NCBI GenBank assembly: GCA_920105625.2
Contig: CAKKTE020000052.1
Coordinates: 1,178,001 to 1,242,000, forward strand
From: Clusia tigrina
Lineage: Eukaryota; Arthropoda; Insecta; Diptera; Clusiidae
Direction: 5' to 3'
Length of the DNA: 64,000 nucleotides
Of the stretch, positions 10,751 through 24,800 are shown piece after piece. The first letter of the stretch is position 1. Every line of letters starts with the position of its first letter. The notes beneath the pieces are model-generated. The model was given only the letters and a program-made list of their open reading frames with translations, was not told the origin of the DNA and did no database searches. Position numbers and translations under genes: made by a program.

Positions 10751-13700
10751 GATAGCTTAAATTGACAAGAGGCTCGAGTACTATATTGTTACAAAATATC
10801 AAGGTTTTATGACACTCCAGTAAAAAGTTACATGCATTTGTATGTTGCAAACTTTGTTAGGTGTAGGACGTACTGTATAGAACTTAGGGCCATTTGAAGT
10901 TTTATCAGTGTTTGATTTGGGACTCAAGGGTAGCATAGCTTTGAGCGATAGCTTAAATTGACAAGAGGCTCGAGTACTTTATTGTTACAAAATTTCAAGG
11001 TTTTATGACGCTCCAGTAAAAAGTTACAAGCATTTGCATGTTGCAAACTTTGATAGGTGTAGGACGTACCGTATAGAAGTTAGGGCCATTTGAAGTTTTA
11101 TCAGTGTTTGATTTGGGACTCAAGGGTAGCATAGCTTTGAGCGATAGCTTAAATTGACAAGAGGCTCGAGTACTTTATTGTTAGAAAATTTCAAGGTTTT
11201 ACGACGCTCCAGTAAAAAGTTACAAGCATTGCAAACTTTGATAGGTGTAGGACGTACCGTATAGAAGTTAGGGCCATTTGAAGTTTTATCAGTGTCTGAT
11301 TTGGGACTCAAGGGTAGCATAGCTTTGAGCGATAACTTAAATTGACAAGAGGTTCGAGTACTTTATTGTTCCAAAATTGCCAGGTTTTATAACGCTCCAG
11401 TAAAAAGTTACAAGCATTTGTATGTTGCAAACTTTGATAGGTGTAGGATGTACCGTATAGAAGTTAGGGCCATTTGAAGTTTTATCAGTGTTTGATTTGG
11501 GACTCAAGGATAGCATAGCTTTGAGCGATAGCTTAAAGTGACAAGAGGCTCGAGTACTTTATTGTTACAAAATTTCAAGGTTTTATGATGCTCCAGTAAA
11601 AAGTTACAAGCATTTGTATGTTGCAAACTTTGATAGCTGTAGGACGTACCGTATAGAAGTTAGGGCCATTTGAAGTTTTATCAGTGTTTGATTTGGGACT
11701 CAAGGGTAGCATAGCTTTGAGCGATTGCTTAAATTGACAAGAGGCTCGAGTACTTTATTGTTAGACAATTTCAAGGTTTTACGACGCTCCAGTAAAAAGT
11801 TACAATCATTTGTATGTTGCAAACTTTGATAGGTGTAGGACGTACCGTATAGAAGTTAGGGCCATTTGAAGTTTTATCAGTGTTTGATTTGGGACTCAAG
11901 GGTAGCATAGCTTTGAGCGATACCTTAAATTGACAAGAGGGTCGAGTACTTTACTGTTACAAAATTTCAAGGTTTTATGACGCTCCAGTAAAAAGTTACA
12001 AGCATTTGTATGTTGAAAACTTCGATAGGTGTACGACGTACCGTATAGAAGTTAGGGCCATTTGAAGTTTTATCAGTGTTTGATTTTGGACTCAAGGGTA
12101 GCATAGCTTTGAGCGATAGCTTAAATTGACAAGAGGCTCGAGTACTTTATTGTTAGAAAATTTCAAGGTTTTACGACGCTCCAGTAAAAAGTTACAAGCA
12201 TTGCAAACTTTGATAGGTGTAGGACGTACCGTATAGAAGTTAGAGCCATTTGAAGTTTTATCAGTGTTTGATTTGGGACTCAAGGGTAGCATAGCTTTGA
12301 GCGATAGCTTAAATTGACAAGAGGCTCCAGCACTTTATTGTTACAAAATTTCAAGGTTTTATGACTCTCCAGTAAAAAGTTACAAGCATTTGTATGTTGC
12401 AAACTTTGATAGGTGTAGGACGTACCGTATAGAAGTTAGGGACATTTGAAGTTTTATCAGTGTTTGATTTGGGACTCAAGGGTAGCATAGCTTTGAGCGA
12501 TAACTTAAATTGACAAGAGGCTCGAGTACTTTATTGTTACAAAATTTCAAGGTTTTATGACGCTCCAGTAAAAAGTTACAATCATTAGTATGTTGCAAAC
12601 TTTGATAGGTGTAGGACGTACCGTATAGAAGTTAGGGCCATTTGAATTTTTATCAGTGTTTGATTTGGGACGCAAGGGTAGCATAGCTTTGAGCGATAGC
12701 TTAAATTGACAAGAGGCTCGAGTACTTTATTGTTACAAAATTTCAAGGTTTTATGACGCTCCAGTAAAAAGTTACAAGCATTTGTATGTTGGAAACTTTG
12801 ATAGGTGTAGGACGTACCGTATAGAAGTTAAGACCATTTGAAGTTTTATCAGTGTTTGATTTGGTACTCAAGGGTAGCATAGCTTTGAGCGATAGCTTAA
12901 ATTGACAAGAGGCTCGAGTACTATATTGTTACAAAATTTCAAGGTTTTATGACACTCCAGTAAAAAGTTACATGCATTTGTATGTTGCAAACTTTGTTAG
13001 GTGTTGGACGTACTGTATAGAACTTAGGGCCATTTGAAGTTTTATCAGTGTTTGATTTGGGACTCAAGGGTAGCATAGCTTTGAGCGATAGCTTAAATTG
13101 ACAAGAGGCTCGAGTACTTTATTGTTACAAAATTTCAAGGTTTTATGACGCTCCAGTAAAAAGTTACAAGCATTTGTATCTTGAAAACTTTGATAGGTGT
13201 ACGACGTACCGTATAGAAGTTAGGGCCATTTGAAGTTTTATCAGTGTTTGATTTGGGACTCAAGGGTAGTATAGCTTTGCGCGATAGCTTAAATTGACAA
13301 GCGGCTCGAGTACTTTATTGTTAGAAAATTTCAAGGTTTTACGACGCTCCAGTAAAAAGTTACAAGCATTGCAAACTTTGATAGGTGTAGGACGTACCGT
13401 ATAGAAGTTAGGGCCATTTGAAGTTTTATCAGTGTTTGCTTTGGGACTCAAGGGTAGCATAGCTTTGAGCGATAACTTAAATTGAGAAGAGGATCGAGTA
13501 CTTTATTGTTACAGAATTTCAAGGTTTTGTGACGCTCCAGTAAAAAGTTACAAGCATTTGTATGTTGCAAACTTTGAGAGGGGAAGGACGTACCGTATAG
13601 AAGTTAGGGCCATTTGAAGTTTTATCAGTGTTTGATTTGGTACTCAAGGGTAGCATAGCTTTGAGCGATAGCTTAAATTGACAAGAGGCTCGAGTACTTT

Positions 13701-16700
13701 ATTGTTAGAAAATTTCAAGGTTTTACGACGCTCCAGTAAAAAGTTACAAGCATTGCAAACTTTGATAGGTGTAGGACGTACCGTATAGAAGTTAGGGCCA
13801 TTTGAAGTTTTATCAGTGTTTGATTTGGGACTCAAGGGTAGCATAGCTTTGAGCGATAACTTAAATTGACAAGAGGCTCGAGTACTTTATTGTTACAAAA
13901 TTTGAAGGTTTTATGACGCTCCGGTAAAAAGTTACAATCGTTAGTATGTTGCACACTTTGATAGGTGTAGGACGTACCGTATAGAAGTTAGGGCCATTTG
14001 AATTTTTATCAGTGTTTGATTTGGGACGCAAGGGTAGCATAGCTTTGAGCGATAGCCTTAATTGACAAGAGGCTCGAGTACTTTATTGGTACAAAATTTC
14101 AAGGTTTTATGACGCTCCAGTAAAAAGTTACAAGCATTTGTATGTTGGAAACTTTGATAGGTGTAGGACGTACCGTATAGAAATTAAGACCATTTGAAGT
14201 TTTATCAGTGTTTGATTTGGTACTCAAGGGTAGCATAAGCTTTGAGCGATAGCTTAAATTGACAAGAGGCTCGAGTACTTTATTGTTACAAAATTTCAAG
14301 GTTTTATGACGCTCCAGTAAAAAGTTACATGCATTTGTATGTTGCAAAGTTTGTTAGGTGTAGGACGTACTGTATAGAAGTTAGGGCCATTTGAAGTTTT
14401 ATCAGTGTTTAATTTGGGACTCAAGGGTAGCATAGCTTTGAGCGATAGCTTAAATTGACAAGAGGCTCGAGTACTTTATTGTTACAAAATTTCAAGGTTT
14501 TATGATGCTCCAGTAAAAAGTTACAAGCATTTGTATCTTGCAAACTTTGATAGGTGTACGACGTACCCTATAGAAGTTAGGGCCATTTGAAGTTTTATCA
14601 GTGTTTGATTTGGGACTCAAGGGTAGCATAGCTTTGCGCGATAGCTTAAATTGACAAGCGGCTCGAGTACTTTATTGTTAGAAAATTTCAAGGTTTTACG
14701 ACGCTCCAGTAAAAAGTTACAAGCATTGCAAACTTTGATAGGTGTAGGACGTACCGTATAGAAGTTAGGGCCATTTGAAGTTTTATCAGTGTTTGATTTG
14801 GGACTCAAGGGTAGCATAGCTTTGAGCGAAAACTTAAATTTACAAGAGGATCGAGTACTTTATTGTTACAGAATTTCAAGGTTTTGTGACGCTCCAGTAA
14901 AAAGTTACAAGCATTTGTATGTTGCAAACTTTGAGAGGTGTAGGACGTACCGTATAGAAGTTAGGGCCATTTGAAGTTTTATCAGTGTTTAATTTGGGAC
15001 TCAAGGGTAGCATAGCTTTGAGCGATATCTTAAATTGACAAGAGGATCGAGTACTTTATTGTTACAGAATTTCAAGGTTTTATGACGCTCCAGTAAAAAG
15101 TTACAAGCATTTGTATGTTGGAAACTTTGATAGGTGTAGGACGTACCGTATAGAAGTTAAGACCATTTGAAGTTTTATCAGTGTTTGATTTGGTACTCAA
15201 GGGTAGCATAGCTTTGAGCGATAGCCTAAATTGACAAGAGGCTCGAGTACTTTATTGTTACAAAATTTCAAGGTTTTATGACGCTCCAGTAAAAAGTTAC
15301 AAGCATTTGTATCTTGCAAACTTTGATAGGTGTACGACGTACCCTATAGAAGTTAGGGCCATTTGAAGTTTTATCAGTGTTTGATTTGGGACTCAAGGGT
15401 AGCATAGCTTTGCGCGATAGCTTAAATTGACAAGCGGCTCGAGTACTTTATTGTTAGAAAATTTCAAGGTTTTACGACGCTCCAGTAAAAAGTTACAAGC
15501 ATTGCAAACTTTGATAGGTGTAGGACGTACCGTATAGAAGTTAGGGCCATTTGAAGTTTTATCAGTGTTTGATTTGGGACTCAAGGGTAGCATAGCTTTG
15601 AGCGAAAACTTAAATTGACAAGAGGATCGAGTACTTTATTGTTACAGAATTTCAAGGTTTTGTGACGCTCCAGTAAAAAGTTACAAGCATTTGTATGTTG
15701 CAAACTTTGAGAGGTGTAGGACGTACCGTATAGAAGTTAAGACCATTTGAAGTTTTATCAGTGTTTGATTTGGTACTCAAGGGTAGCATAGCTTTGAGCG
15801 ATAGCCTAAATTGACAAGAGGCTCGAGTACTTTATTGTTACAAAATTTCAAGGTTTTATGACGCTCCAGTAAAAAGTTACATGCATTTGTATGTTGCAAA
15901 CTTTGCTAGGTGTAGGACGTACCGTATAGAAGTTAGGGCCATTTGAAGTTTTATCAGTGTTTGATTTGGGACTCAAGGGTAGCATAGCTTTGAGCGATAA
16001 CTTAAATTGACAAGAGGATCGAGTACTTTATTGTTACAGAATTTCAAGGTTTTGTGACGCTCCAGTAAAAAGTTACAAGCATTTGTATGTTGCAAACTTT
16101 GAGAGGTGTAGGACGTACCGTATAGAAGTTAGGGCCATTTGAAGTTTTATCAGTGTTTGATTTGGGACTCAAGGGTAGCATAGCTTTGAGCGATAGCTTA
16201 AATTGACAAGAGGCTAAAGCACTTTATTGTTACAAAATTTCAAGGTTTTATGACGCTCCAGTAAAAAGTTACATGCATTTGTATGTTGCAAACTTTGTTA
16301 GGTGTAGGACGTACTGTATAGAAGTTAGGGCCATTTGAAGTTTTATCAGTGTTTGATTTGGGACTCAAGGGTAGCATAGCTTTGAGCGATAGCTTAAATT
16401 GACAAGAGGCTCGAGTACTTTATTGTTACAAAATTTCAAGGTTTTATGACGCTCCAGTAAAAAGTTACAAGCATTTGTATCTTGCAAACTTTGATAGGTG
16501 TACGACGTACCGTATAGAAGTTAGGGCCATTTGAAGTTTTATCAGTGTTTGATTTGGGACTCAAGGGTAGGATAGCTTTGCGCGATAGCTTAAATTGACA
16601 AGCGGTTCGAGTACTTTATTGTTAGAAAATTTCAAGGTTTTACGACGCTCCATTAAAAAGTTACAAGCATTGCAAACTTTGATAGGTGTAGGACGTACCG

Positions 16701-18000
16701 TATAGAAGTTAGGGCCATTTGAAGTTTTATCAGTGTTTGATTTGGGACTCAAGGGTAGCATAGCTTTGAGCGATAGCTTAAATTGACAAGAGGCTAAAGC
16801 ACTTTATTGTTACAAAATTTCAAGGTTTTATGACGCTCCAGTAAAAAGTTACATGCATTTGTATGTTGCAAACTTTGTTAGGTGTAGGACGTACTGTATA
16901 GAAGTTAGGGCCATTTGAAGTTTTATCAGTGTTTGATTTGGGACTCAAGGGTAGCATAGCTTTGAGCGATAGCTTAAATTGACAAGAGGCTCGAGTACTT
17001 TATTGTTACAAAATTTCAAGGTTTTATGACGCTCCAGTAAAAAGTTACAAGCATTTGTATCTTGCAAACTTTGATAGGTGTACGACGTACCCTATAGAAG
17101 TTAGGGCCATTTGAAGTTTTATCAGTGTTTGATTTGGGACTCAAGGGTAGCATAGCTTTGCACGATAGCTTAAATTGACAAGCGGCTCGAGTACTTTATT
17201 GTTAGAAAATTTCAAGGTTTTACGACGCTCCAGTAAAAAGTTACAAGCATTGCAAACTTTGATAGGTGTAGGACGTACCGTATAGAAGTTAGGGCCATTT
17301 GAAGTTTTATCAGTGTTTGATTTGGGACTCAAGGGTAGCATAGCTTTGAGCGAAAACTTAAATTGACAAGAGGATCGAGTACTTTATTGTTACAGAATTT
17401 CAAGGTTTTGTGACGATCCAGTAAAAAGTTTCAAGCATTTGTATGTTGCAAACTTTGAGAGGTGTAGGACGTACCGTATAGAAGTTAGGGCCATTTGAAG
17501 TTTTATCAGTGTTTGATTTGGGACTCAACGGTAGCATAGCTTTGAGCGATATCTTAAATTGACAAGAGGATCGAGTACTTTATTGTTACAGAATTTCAAG
17601 GTTTTATGACGCTCCAGTAAAAAGTTACAAGCATTTGTATGTTGGAAATTTTGATAGGTGTAGGACGTACCGTATAGAAGTTAAGACCATTTGAAGTTTT
17701 ATCAGTGTTTGATTTGGTACTCAAGGGTAGCATAGCTTTGAGCGATAGCCTAAATTGACAAGAGGCTCGAGTACTTTATTGTACAAAATTTCAAGGTTTT
17801 ATGACGCTCCAGTAAAAAGTTACAAGCATTTGTATGTTGGAAACTTTGATAGGTGTAGGACGTACCGTATAGAAGTTAAGACCATTTGAAGTTTTATCAG
17901 TGTTTGATTTGGTACTCAAGGGTAGCATAGCTTTGAGCGATAGCCTAAATTGACAAGAGGCTCGAGTACTTTATTGTTACAAAATTTCAAGGTTTTATGA
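10750..18000 (-). repeat. Satellite array, inner-family segment
   Basis: Monomers carry inner-family variants: ACATGCATTTG followed by TTTGTTAGG, TTAGAAAATTTCAAGG with TTACGACGCTCC, and GTGTACGACGTACC. A 188-bp monomer lacking 8 bp (AAGCATTGCAAAC instead of AAGCATTTGTATGTTGC) recurs and marks higher-order units. The 8-bp loss shifts frame and produces the repeated 66-residue frames seen in this stretch; these are satellite, not genes. Spacings between the 188-bp monomers (for example 384, 580, 776, 972 and 1,168 bp) are whole numbers of monomers minus 8 bp. Nothing else is visible. Confidence 0.9.
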
Positions 18001-19756
18001 CGCTCCAGTAAAAAGTTACAAGCATTGCAAACTTTGATAGGTGTAGGACGTACCGTATAGAAGTTAGGGCCATTTGAAGTTTTATCAGTGTTTGATTTGG
18101 GACTCAAGGGTAGCATAGCTTTGAGCGATAACTTAAATTGACAAGAGGATCGAGTACTTTATTGTTACAGAATTTCAAGGTTTTGTGACGCTCCAGTAAA
18201 AAGTTACAAGCATTTGTATGTTGCAAACTTTGAGAGGTGTAGGACGTACCGTATAGAAGTTAGGGCCATTTGAAGTTTTATCAGTGTTTGATTTGGGACT
18301 CAAGGGTAGCATAGCTTTGAGCGATAGCTTAAATTGACAAGAGGCTAAAGCACTTTATATTTACAAAATTTCAAGGTTTTATGACGCTCCAGTAAAAAGT
18401 TACATGCATTTGTATGTTGCAAACTTTGTTAGGTGTAGGACGTACCGTATAGAAGTTAGGGCCATTTGAAGTTTTATCAGTGTTTGATTTGGGACTCAAG
18501 GGTAGCATAGCTTTGAGCGATAGCTTAAATTTACAAGAGGCTCGAGTACTTTATTGTTACAAAATTTCAAGGTTTTATGACGCTCCAGTAAAAAGTTACA
18601 AGCATTTGTATGTTGCAAACTTTGATAGGTGTAGGACATACCGTATAGAATTTAGCGCCATTTGAAGTTTTATCAGTGTTTGATTTGGGACTCAAGGGTA
18701 GCATAGCTTTGAGCGACAACTTAAATTGACAAGAGGCTCGAGTACTTTATTGTTACAAAATTTCAAGGTTTTATGACGCTCCAGTAAAAAGTTACAGGCA
18801 TTTGTATGTTACAAACTTTGATAGGTGTAGGACGTACCGTATAGAAGTTAGGGCTATTTGAAGTTTTATCAGTGTTTGTTTTGGGACTCAAGGTTAGCAT
18901 AGCTTTGAGCGATAGCTTAAATTGACAAGATGCTCGAGTACTTTATTGTTACAAAATTTCAAGGTTTTATGACGCTCCAGTAAAAAGTTGCAAGCATTTG
19001 TATGTTACAAACTTTGATAGGTGTAGGACGTACCGTATAGAAGTTAGGGCCATTTGAAGTTTTAACAGTGTTTGAATTGGGACTCAAGGGTAGCATAGAT
19101 TTGAGCGATAGCTTAAATTGACACGAGGCCCGAGTACTTTATTGTTACAAAATTTCAAGGTTTTATGACGCTCCAGTAAAAAGTTACATGCATTTGTATG
19201 TTGCAAACTTTGTTAGGTGTAGGACGTACTGTATAGAAGTTAGGGCCATTTGAAGTTTTATCAGTGTGTGATTTGGGACTCAAGGGTAGCATAGCTTTGA
19301 GCGATAACTTAAATTGACAAGAGGATCGAGTACTTTATTGTTACAAAATTTCAAGGTTTTATGACGCTCCAGTAAAAAGTTACAAGCATTTGTATCTAAC
19401 AAACTTTGATAGGTGTACGACGTACCGTATAGAATTTAGGGCCATTTGAAGTTTTATCAGTGTTTGATTTGGGACTCAAGGGTAGCATAGCTTTGCGCGA
19501 TAGCTTAAATTGACAAGAGGCTCGAATACTTTATTGTGACAAAATTTCAAGGTTTTATGACGCTCCAGCAAAAAGTTACAAGCATTTGTATCTTGCAAAC
19601 TTTGATAGGTGTACGACGTACCCTATAGAAGTTAGGGCCATTTGAAGTTTTATCAGTGTTTGATTTGGGACTCAAGGGTAGCATAGCTTTGCGCGATAGC
19701 TTAAATTGACAAGCGGCTCGAGTACTTTATTGTTAGAAAATTTCAAGGTTTTACGA
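18001..19756 (-). repeat. 1,756-bp higher-order repeat, copy 1
   Basis: The block repeats with a period of 1,756 bp (nine monomers minus 8 bp). Rare variants are shared at the same offset: AAATTTACAAGAGG at about 18,527 and 20,283, TTTAGCGCCATTT at 18,651 and 20,407, GCGACAACTT at 18,713 and 20,469, and CACGAGGCCCGAG at 19,122 and 20,878. Left of 18,001 the two copies diverge. Confidence 0.9.
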
Positions 19757-21323
19757 CGCTCCAGTAAAAAGTTACAAGCATTGCAAACTTTGATAGGTGT
19801 AGGACGTACCGTATAGAAGTTAGGGCCATTTGAAGTTTTATCAGTGTTTGATTTGGGACTCAAGGGTAGCATAGCTTTGAGCGAAAACTTAAATTGACAA
19901 GAGGATCGAGTACTTTATTGTTACAGAATTTCAAGGTTTTGTGACGCTCCAGTAAAAAGTTACAAGCATTTGTATGTTGCAAACTTTGAGAGGTGTAGGA
20001 CGTACCGTATAGAAGTTAGGGCCATTTGAAGTTTTATCAGTGTTTGATTTGGGACTCAAGGGTAGCATAGCTTTGAGCGATAGCTTAAATTGACAAGAGG
20101 CTAAAGCACTTTATTGTTACAAAATTTCAAGGTTTTATGACGCTCCAGTAAAAAGTTACATGCATTTGTATGTTGCAAACTTTGTTAGGTGTAGGACGTA
20201 CCGTATAGAAGTTAGGGCCATTTGAAGTTTTATCAGTGTTTGATTTGGGACTCAAGGGTAGCATAGCTTTGAGCGATAGCTTAAATTTACAAGAGGCTCG
20301 AGTACTTTATTGTTACAAAATTTCAAGGTTTTATGACGCTCCAGTAAAAAGTTACAAGCATTTGTATGTTGCAAACTTTGATAGGTGTAGGACATACCGT
20401 ATAGAATTTAGCGCCATTTGAAGTTTTATCAGTGTTTGATTTGGGACTCAAGGGTAGCATAGCTTTGAGCGACAACTTAAATTGACAAGAGGCTCGAGTA
20501 CTTTATTGTTACAAAATTTCAAGGTTTTATGACGCTCCAGTAAAAAGTTACAGGCATTTGTATGTTACAAACTTTGATAGGTGTAGGACGTACCGTATAG
20601 AAGTTAGGGCCATTTGAAGTTTTATCAGTGTTTGTTTTGGGACTCAAGGTTAGCATAGCTTTGAGCGATAGCTTAAATTGACAAGATGCTCGAGTACTTT
20701 ATTGTTACAAAATTTCAAGGTTTTATGACGCTCCAGTAAAAAGTTACAAGCATTTGTATGTTACAAACTTTGATAGGTGTAGGACGTACCGTATAGAAGT
20801 TAGGGCCATTTGAAGTTTTAACAGTGTTTGAATTGGGACTCAAGGGTAGCATAGATTTGAGCGATAGCTTAAATTGACACGAGGCCCGAGTGCTTTATTG
20901 TTACAAAATTTCAAGGTTTTATGACGCTCCAGTAAAAAGTTACATGCATTTGTATGTTGCAAACTTTGTTAGGTGTAGGACGTACTGTATAGAAGTTAGG
21001 GCCATTTGAAGTTTTATCAGTGTGTGATTTGGGACTCAAGGGTAGCATAGCTTTGAGCGATAACTTAAATTGACAAGAGGATCGAGTACTTTATTGTTAC
21101 AAAATTTCAAGGTTTTATGACGCTCCAGTAAAAAGTTACAAGCATTTGTATCTAACAAACTTTGATAGGTGTACGACGTACCGTATAGAATTTAGGGCCA
21201 TTTGAAGTTTTATCAGTGTTTGATTTGGGACTCAAGGGTAGCATAGCTTTGCGCGATAGCTTAAATTGACAAGAGGCTCGAATACTTTATTGTGACAAAA
21301 TTTCAAGCTTTTATGACGCTCCA
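19757..21323 (-). repeat. 1,756-bp higher-order repeat, copy 2 (incomplete)
   Basis: This is the second copy of the preceding block. It is near identical until about 21,305-21,325, where TTTCAAGC and CCAGTAAAA replace TTTCAAGG and CCAGCAAAA and the following monomers differ. Part of its sequence (the GCGACAACTT / TATGTTACAAAC pair of monomers) reappears 15 kb away at about 35.05-35.42 kb. Confidence 0.88.
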
Positions 21324-21839
21324 GTAAAAAGTTACAAGCATTTGTATGTTGCAAACTTTGATAGGTGTAGGATGTACCGTATAGAAGTTAGGGCCATTTG
21401 AAGTTTTATCAGTGTTTGATTTGGGACTCAAGGGTAGCATAGCTTTGAGCGATAGCTTAAATTGACAAGAGGCTTGAGTACTTTATTGTTACAAAATTTT
21501 AAGGTTTTATGACACTCCAGCAAAAAGATAAAAGCATTTGTATGTTGCAAACTTTGATAGGTGTAGGACGTACCGTATAGAAGTTAGGGCCATTTGAAGT
21601 TTTTTCAGTGTTTGATTTGTGACTCAAGGGTAGCATAGCTTTGAGCGATAGCTTAAATTGACAAGAGGCTCGAGTACTTTATTGTTACAAAATTTCAAGG
21701 TTTTATGACGCTCCAGCAAAAAGTTACAAGCATTTGTATGTTGCAAATTTTGATAGGTGTAGGACGTACCGTATAGAAGTTAGGACCATTTGAAGTTTTA
21801 TCAGTGTTTGATTTGGGACTCAAGGGTAGCATAGCTTTG

Positions 21840-24800
21840 AGCGATAGCTTAAATTGACAAGACGCTCGAGTACTTTATTGTTACAAAATTTCAAGGTCTT
21901 ATGACGCTCCATTAAAAAGTTACAAGCATTTGTATGTTGCAAACTTTGATACGTGTAGGATGTACCGTATAGAAGTTAGGGCCATTTGAGGTTTTCTCAG
22001 TGTTTGATTTGGGACTCAAGGGTAGCATAGCTTTGAGCGATAGCTTAAATTGACAAGAGGCTCGAGTACTTTATTGTTGCAAAATTTCAAGGTTTTATCA
22101 CGCTCCAGTAAAAAGTTACAAGCATTTGTATGTTGCAAACTTTGATAGGTGTAGGATGTACCGTATAGAATTTAGGGCCATTTGAAATTTTATCAGTGTT
22201 TGATTTGGGACTCAAGGGTAGCATAGCTCTGAGCGATAACTTAAATTAACAAGAGGCTCGAGTACTGTATTGTTACAAAATTTCAAGGTTTTATGACGCT
22301 CCAGTAAAAAGTAACAAGCATTTGTATGTTGCAAACTTTGAGAGGCTTTGAGTGAAGCTTAAATTGACAAGAGGCTCGAGTACTTTATTGTTACAAAATT
22401 TCAAGGTTTTATGACGCTCCAGCAAAAAGTTACAAGCATTTGTATGTTGCAAATTTTGATAGGTGTAGGACGTACCGTATAGAAGTTAGGGCCATTTGAA
22501 GTTTTATCAGTGTTTGATTTGGGACTCAAGGGTAGCATAGCTTTGAGAGATAACTTAAATTGACAAGAGGCTCGAGTACTTTATTGTTACAAAATTTCAA
22601 GGTTTTATGACGCTCCAGTAAAAAGTTACAAGCATTTGTATGTTGCAAACTTTGATAGGTGTAGGACGTACCGTATAGAAGTTAGGGCCATTTGAAGTTT
22701 TATCAGTGTTTGATTTGGGGCTCAAGGATCGCATAGCTTTGAGCGATAACTTAAATTGACAAGAGGATCGAGTACTTTATTTTTACAAAATTTCAAGGTT
22801 TTATGACGCTCCAGTAAAAAGTAACAAGCATTTGTATGTTGCAAACTTTGATAGGTGTAGGACGTACCGTATAGAAGTTAGGGCCATTTGAAGTTTTATC
22901 AGTTTTTGATTTGGGACTCAAGGGTAGCATAGCTTTGAGCGATAGCTTAAATTGACAAGAGGCTCGAGTAGTTTATTGTTACAAAATTTCAAGGTTTTAA
23001 GACGCTCCAGTAAAAAGTTACAAGCATTTATATGTTGCAAACTTTGATAGGTGTAGGACGTACCGTATAGAAGTTAGGGCCATTTGAAGTTTTATCAGTG
23101 TTTGTTTTGGGACTCAAGGGTAGCATAGCTTTGAGCGATAGCTTAAATTGACAAGACGCTCGAGTACATTATTGTTACAAAATTTCAAGGTCTTATGACG
23201 CTCCATTAAAAAGTTACAAGCATTTGTATGTTGCAAACTTTGATACGTGTAGGATGTACCGTATAGAAGTTAGGGCCATTTGAGGTTTTCTCAGTGTTTG
23301 ATTTGGGACTCAAGGGTAGCATAGCTTTGAGCGATAGCTTAAATTGACAAGAGGCTCGAGTACTTTATTGTTACAAAATTTCAAGGTTTTATCACGCTCC
23401 AGTAAAAAGTTACAAGCATTTGTATGTTGCAAACTTTGATAGGTGTAGGATGTACCGTATAGAATTTAGGGCCATTTGAAATTTTATCAGTGTTTGATTT
23501 GGGACTCAAGGGTAGCATAGCTCTGAGCGATAACTTAAATTAACAAGAGGCTCCAGTACTGTATTGTTACAAAATTTCAAGGTTTTATGACGCTCCAGTA
23601 AAAAGTAACAAACATTTGTATGTTGCAAACTTTGAGAGGCTTTGAGTAAAGCTTAAATTGACAAGAGGCTCGAGTACTTTATTGTTACAAACTGTCAATG
23701 TTTTATGACGCTCCAGTAAAAAGCTACAAGCATTTGTATGTTGCAAATTTTGATAGGTGTAGGACGTACCGTATAGAAGTTAGGGCCATTTGAAGTTTTA
23801 TCAGTGTCTGATTTGGGACTCAAGGGTAGCATTGCTTTGAGCGATAACTTAAATTGACAAGAGGTTCGAGTACTTTATTGTTCCAAAATTGCCAGGTTTT
23901 ATGACGCTCCAGTAAAAAGTTACAAGGATTTGTATGCTGCAAACTTTGATAGGTGCAGGATGTACCGTATAGAAGTTAGGGCCATTTGAAGTTTCATCAG
24001 TGTTTGATTTGGGACTCAAGGATAGCATAGCTTTGAGCGATAGCTTAAAGTGACAAGAGGCTCGAGTACTTTATTGTTACAAAATTTCAAGGTTTTATGA
24101 TGCTCCAGTAAAAAGTTACAAGCATTTGTATGTTGCAAACTTTGATAGGTTTAGGACATACCGTATAGAAGTTAGGGCCATTTGAAGTTTTATCAGTGTT
24201 TGATTTGGGACTCAAGGGTAGCATAGCTTTGAGCGATAGCTTAAATTGACAAGGGGCTCGAGTACTTTATTGTTACAAAATTTCAAGGTTTTATGACGCT
24301 CCAGTAAAAAGTTACAAGCATTTGCATGTTGCAAACTTTGATAGGTGTAGGACGTACCGTATAGAAGTTAGGGCCATTTGAAGTTTTATCAGTGTTTGAT
24401 TTGGGACTCAAGGGTAGCATAGCTTTGAGCGATAGCTTAAATTGACAAGAGGCTCGAGTACTTTATTGTTAGAAAATTTCAAGGTTTTACGACGCTCCAG
24501 TAAAAAGTTACAAGCATTGCAAACTTTGATACGTGTAGGACGTACCGTATAGAAGTTAGGGCCATTTGAGGTTTTCTCAGTGTTTGATTTGGGACTCAAG
24601 GGTAGCATAGCTTTGAGCGATAGCTTAAATTGACAAGAGGCTCGAGTACTTTATTGTTACAAAATTTCAAGGTTTTATGACACTCCAGTAAAAATTTACA
24701 AGCATTTGTATGTTGCAAACTTTGATAGGTGTAGGATGTACCGTATAGAATTTAGGGCCATTTGAAATTTTATCAGTGTTTGATTTGGGACTCAAGGGTA

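Noticed and set aside
11120..11320. Family of 66-residue minus-strand frames starting MLPLSPKS, repeated many times across the right arm
   Set aside because: They are translations of the satellite across a 188-bp monomer whose 8-bp loss shifts frame. They recur only with the repeat, have no codon-level constraint or gene context, and related frames appear in other reading frames.
14789..14974. Family of 61-residue frames starting MFDLGLKG, on the plus strand in the right arm and on the minus strand in the left arm (7,386-7,571)
   Set aside because: This is the 196-bp monomer read in the one frame that stays open for about 61 codons. The strand follows the array orientation, as expected for repeat sequence and not for a gene.
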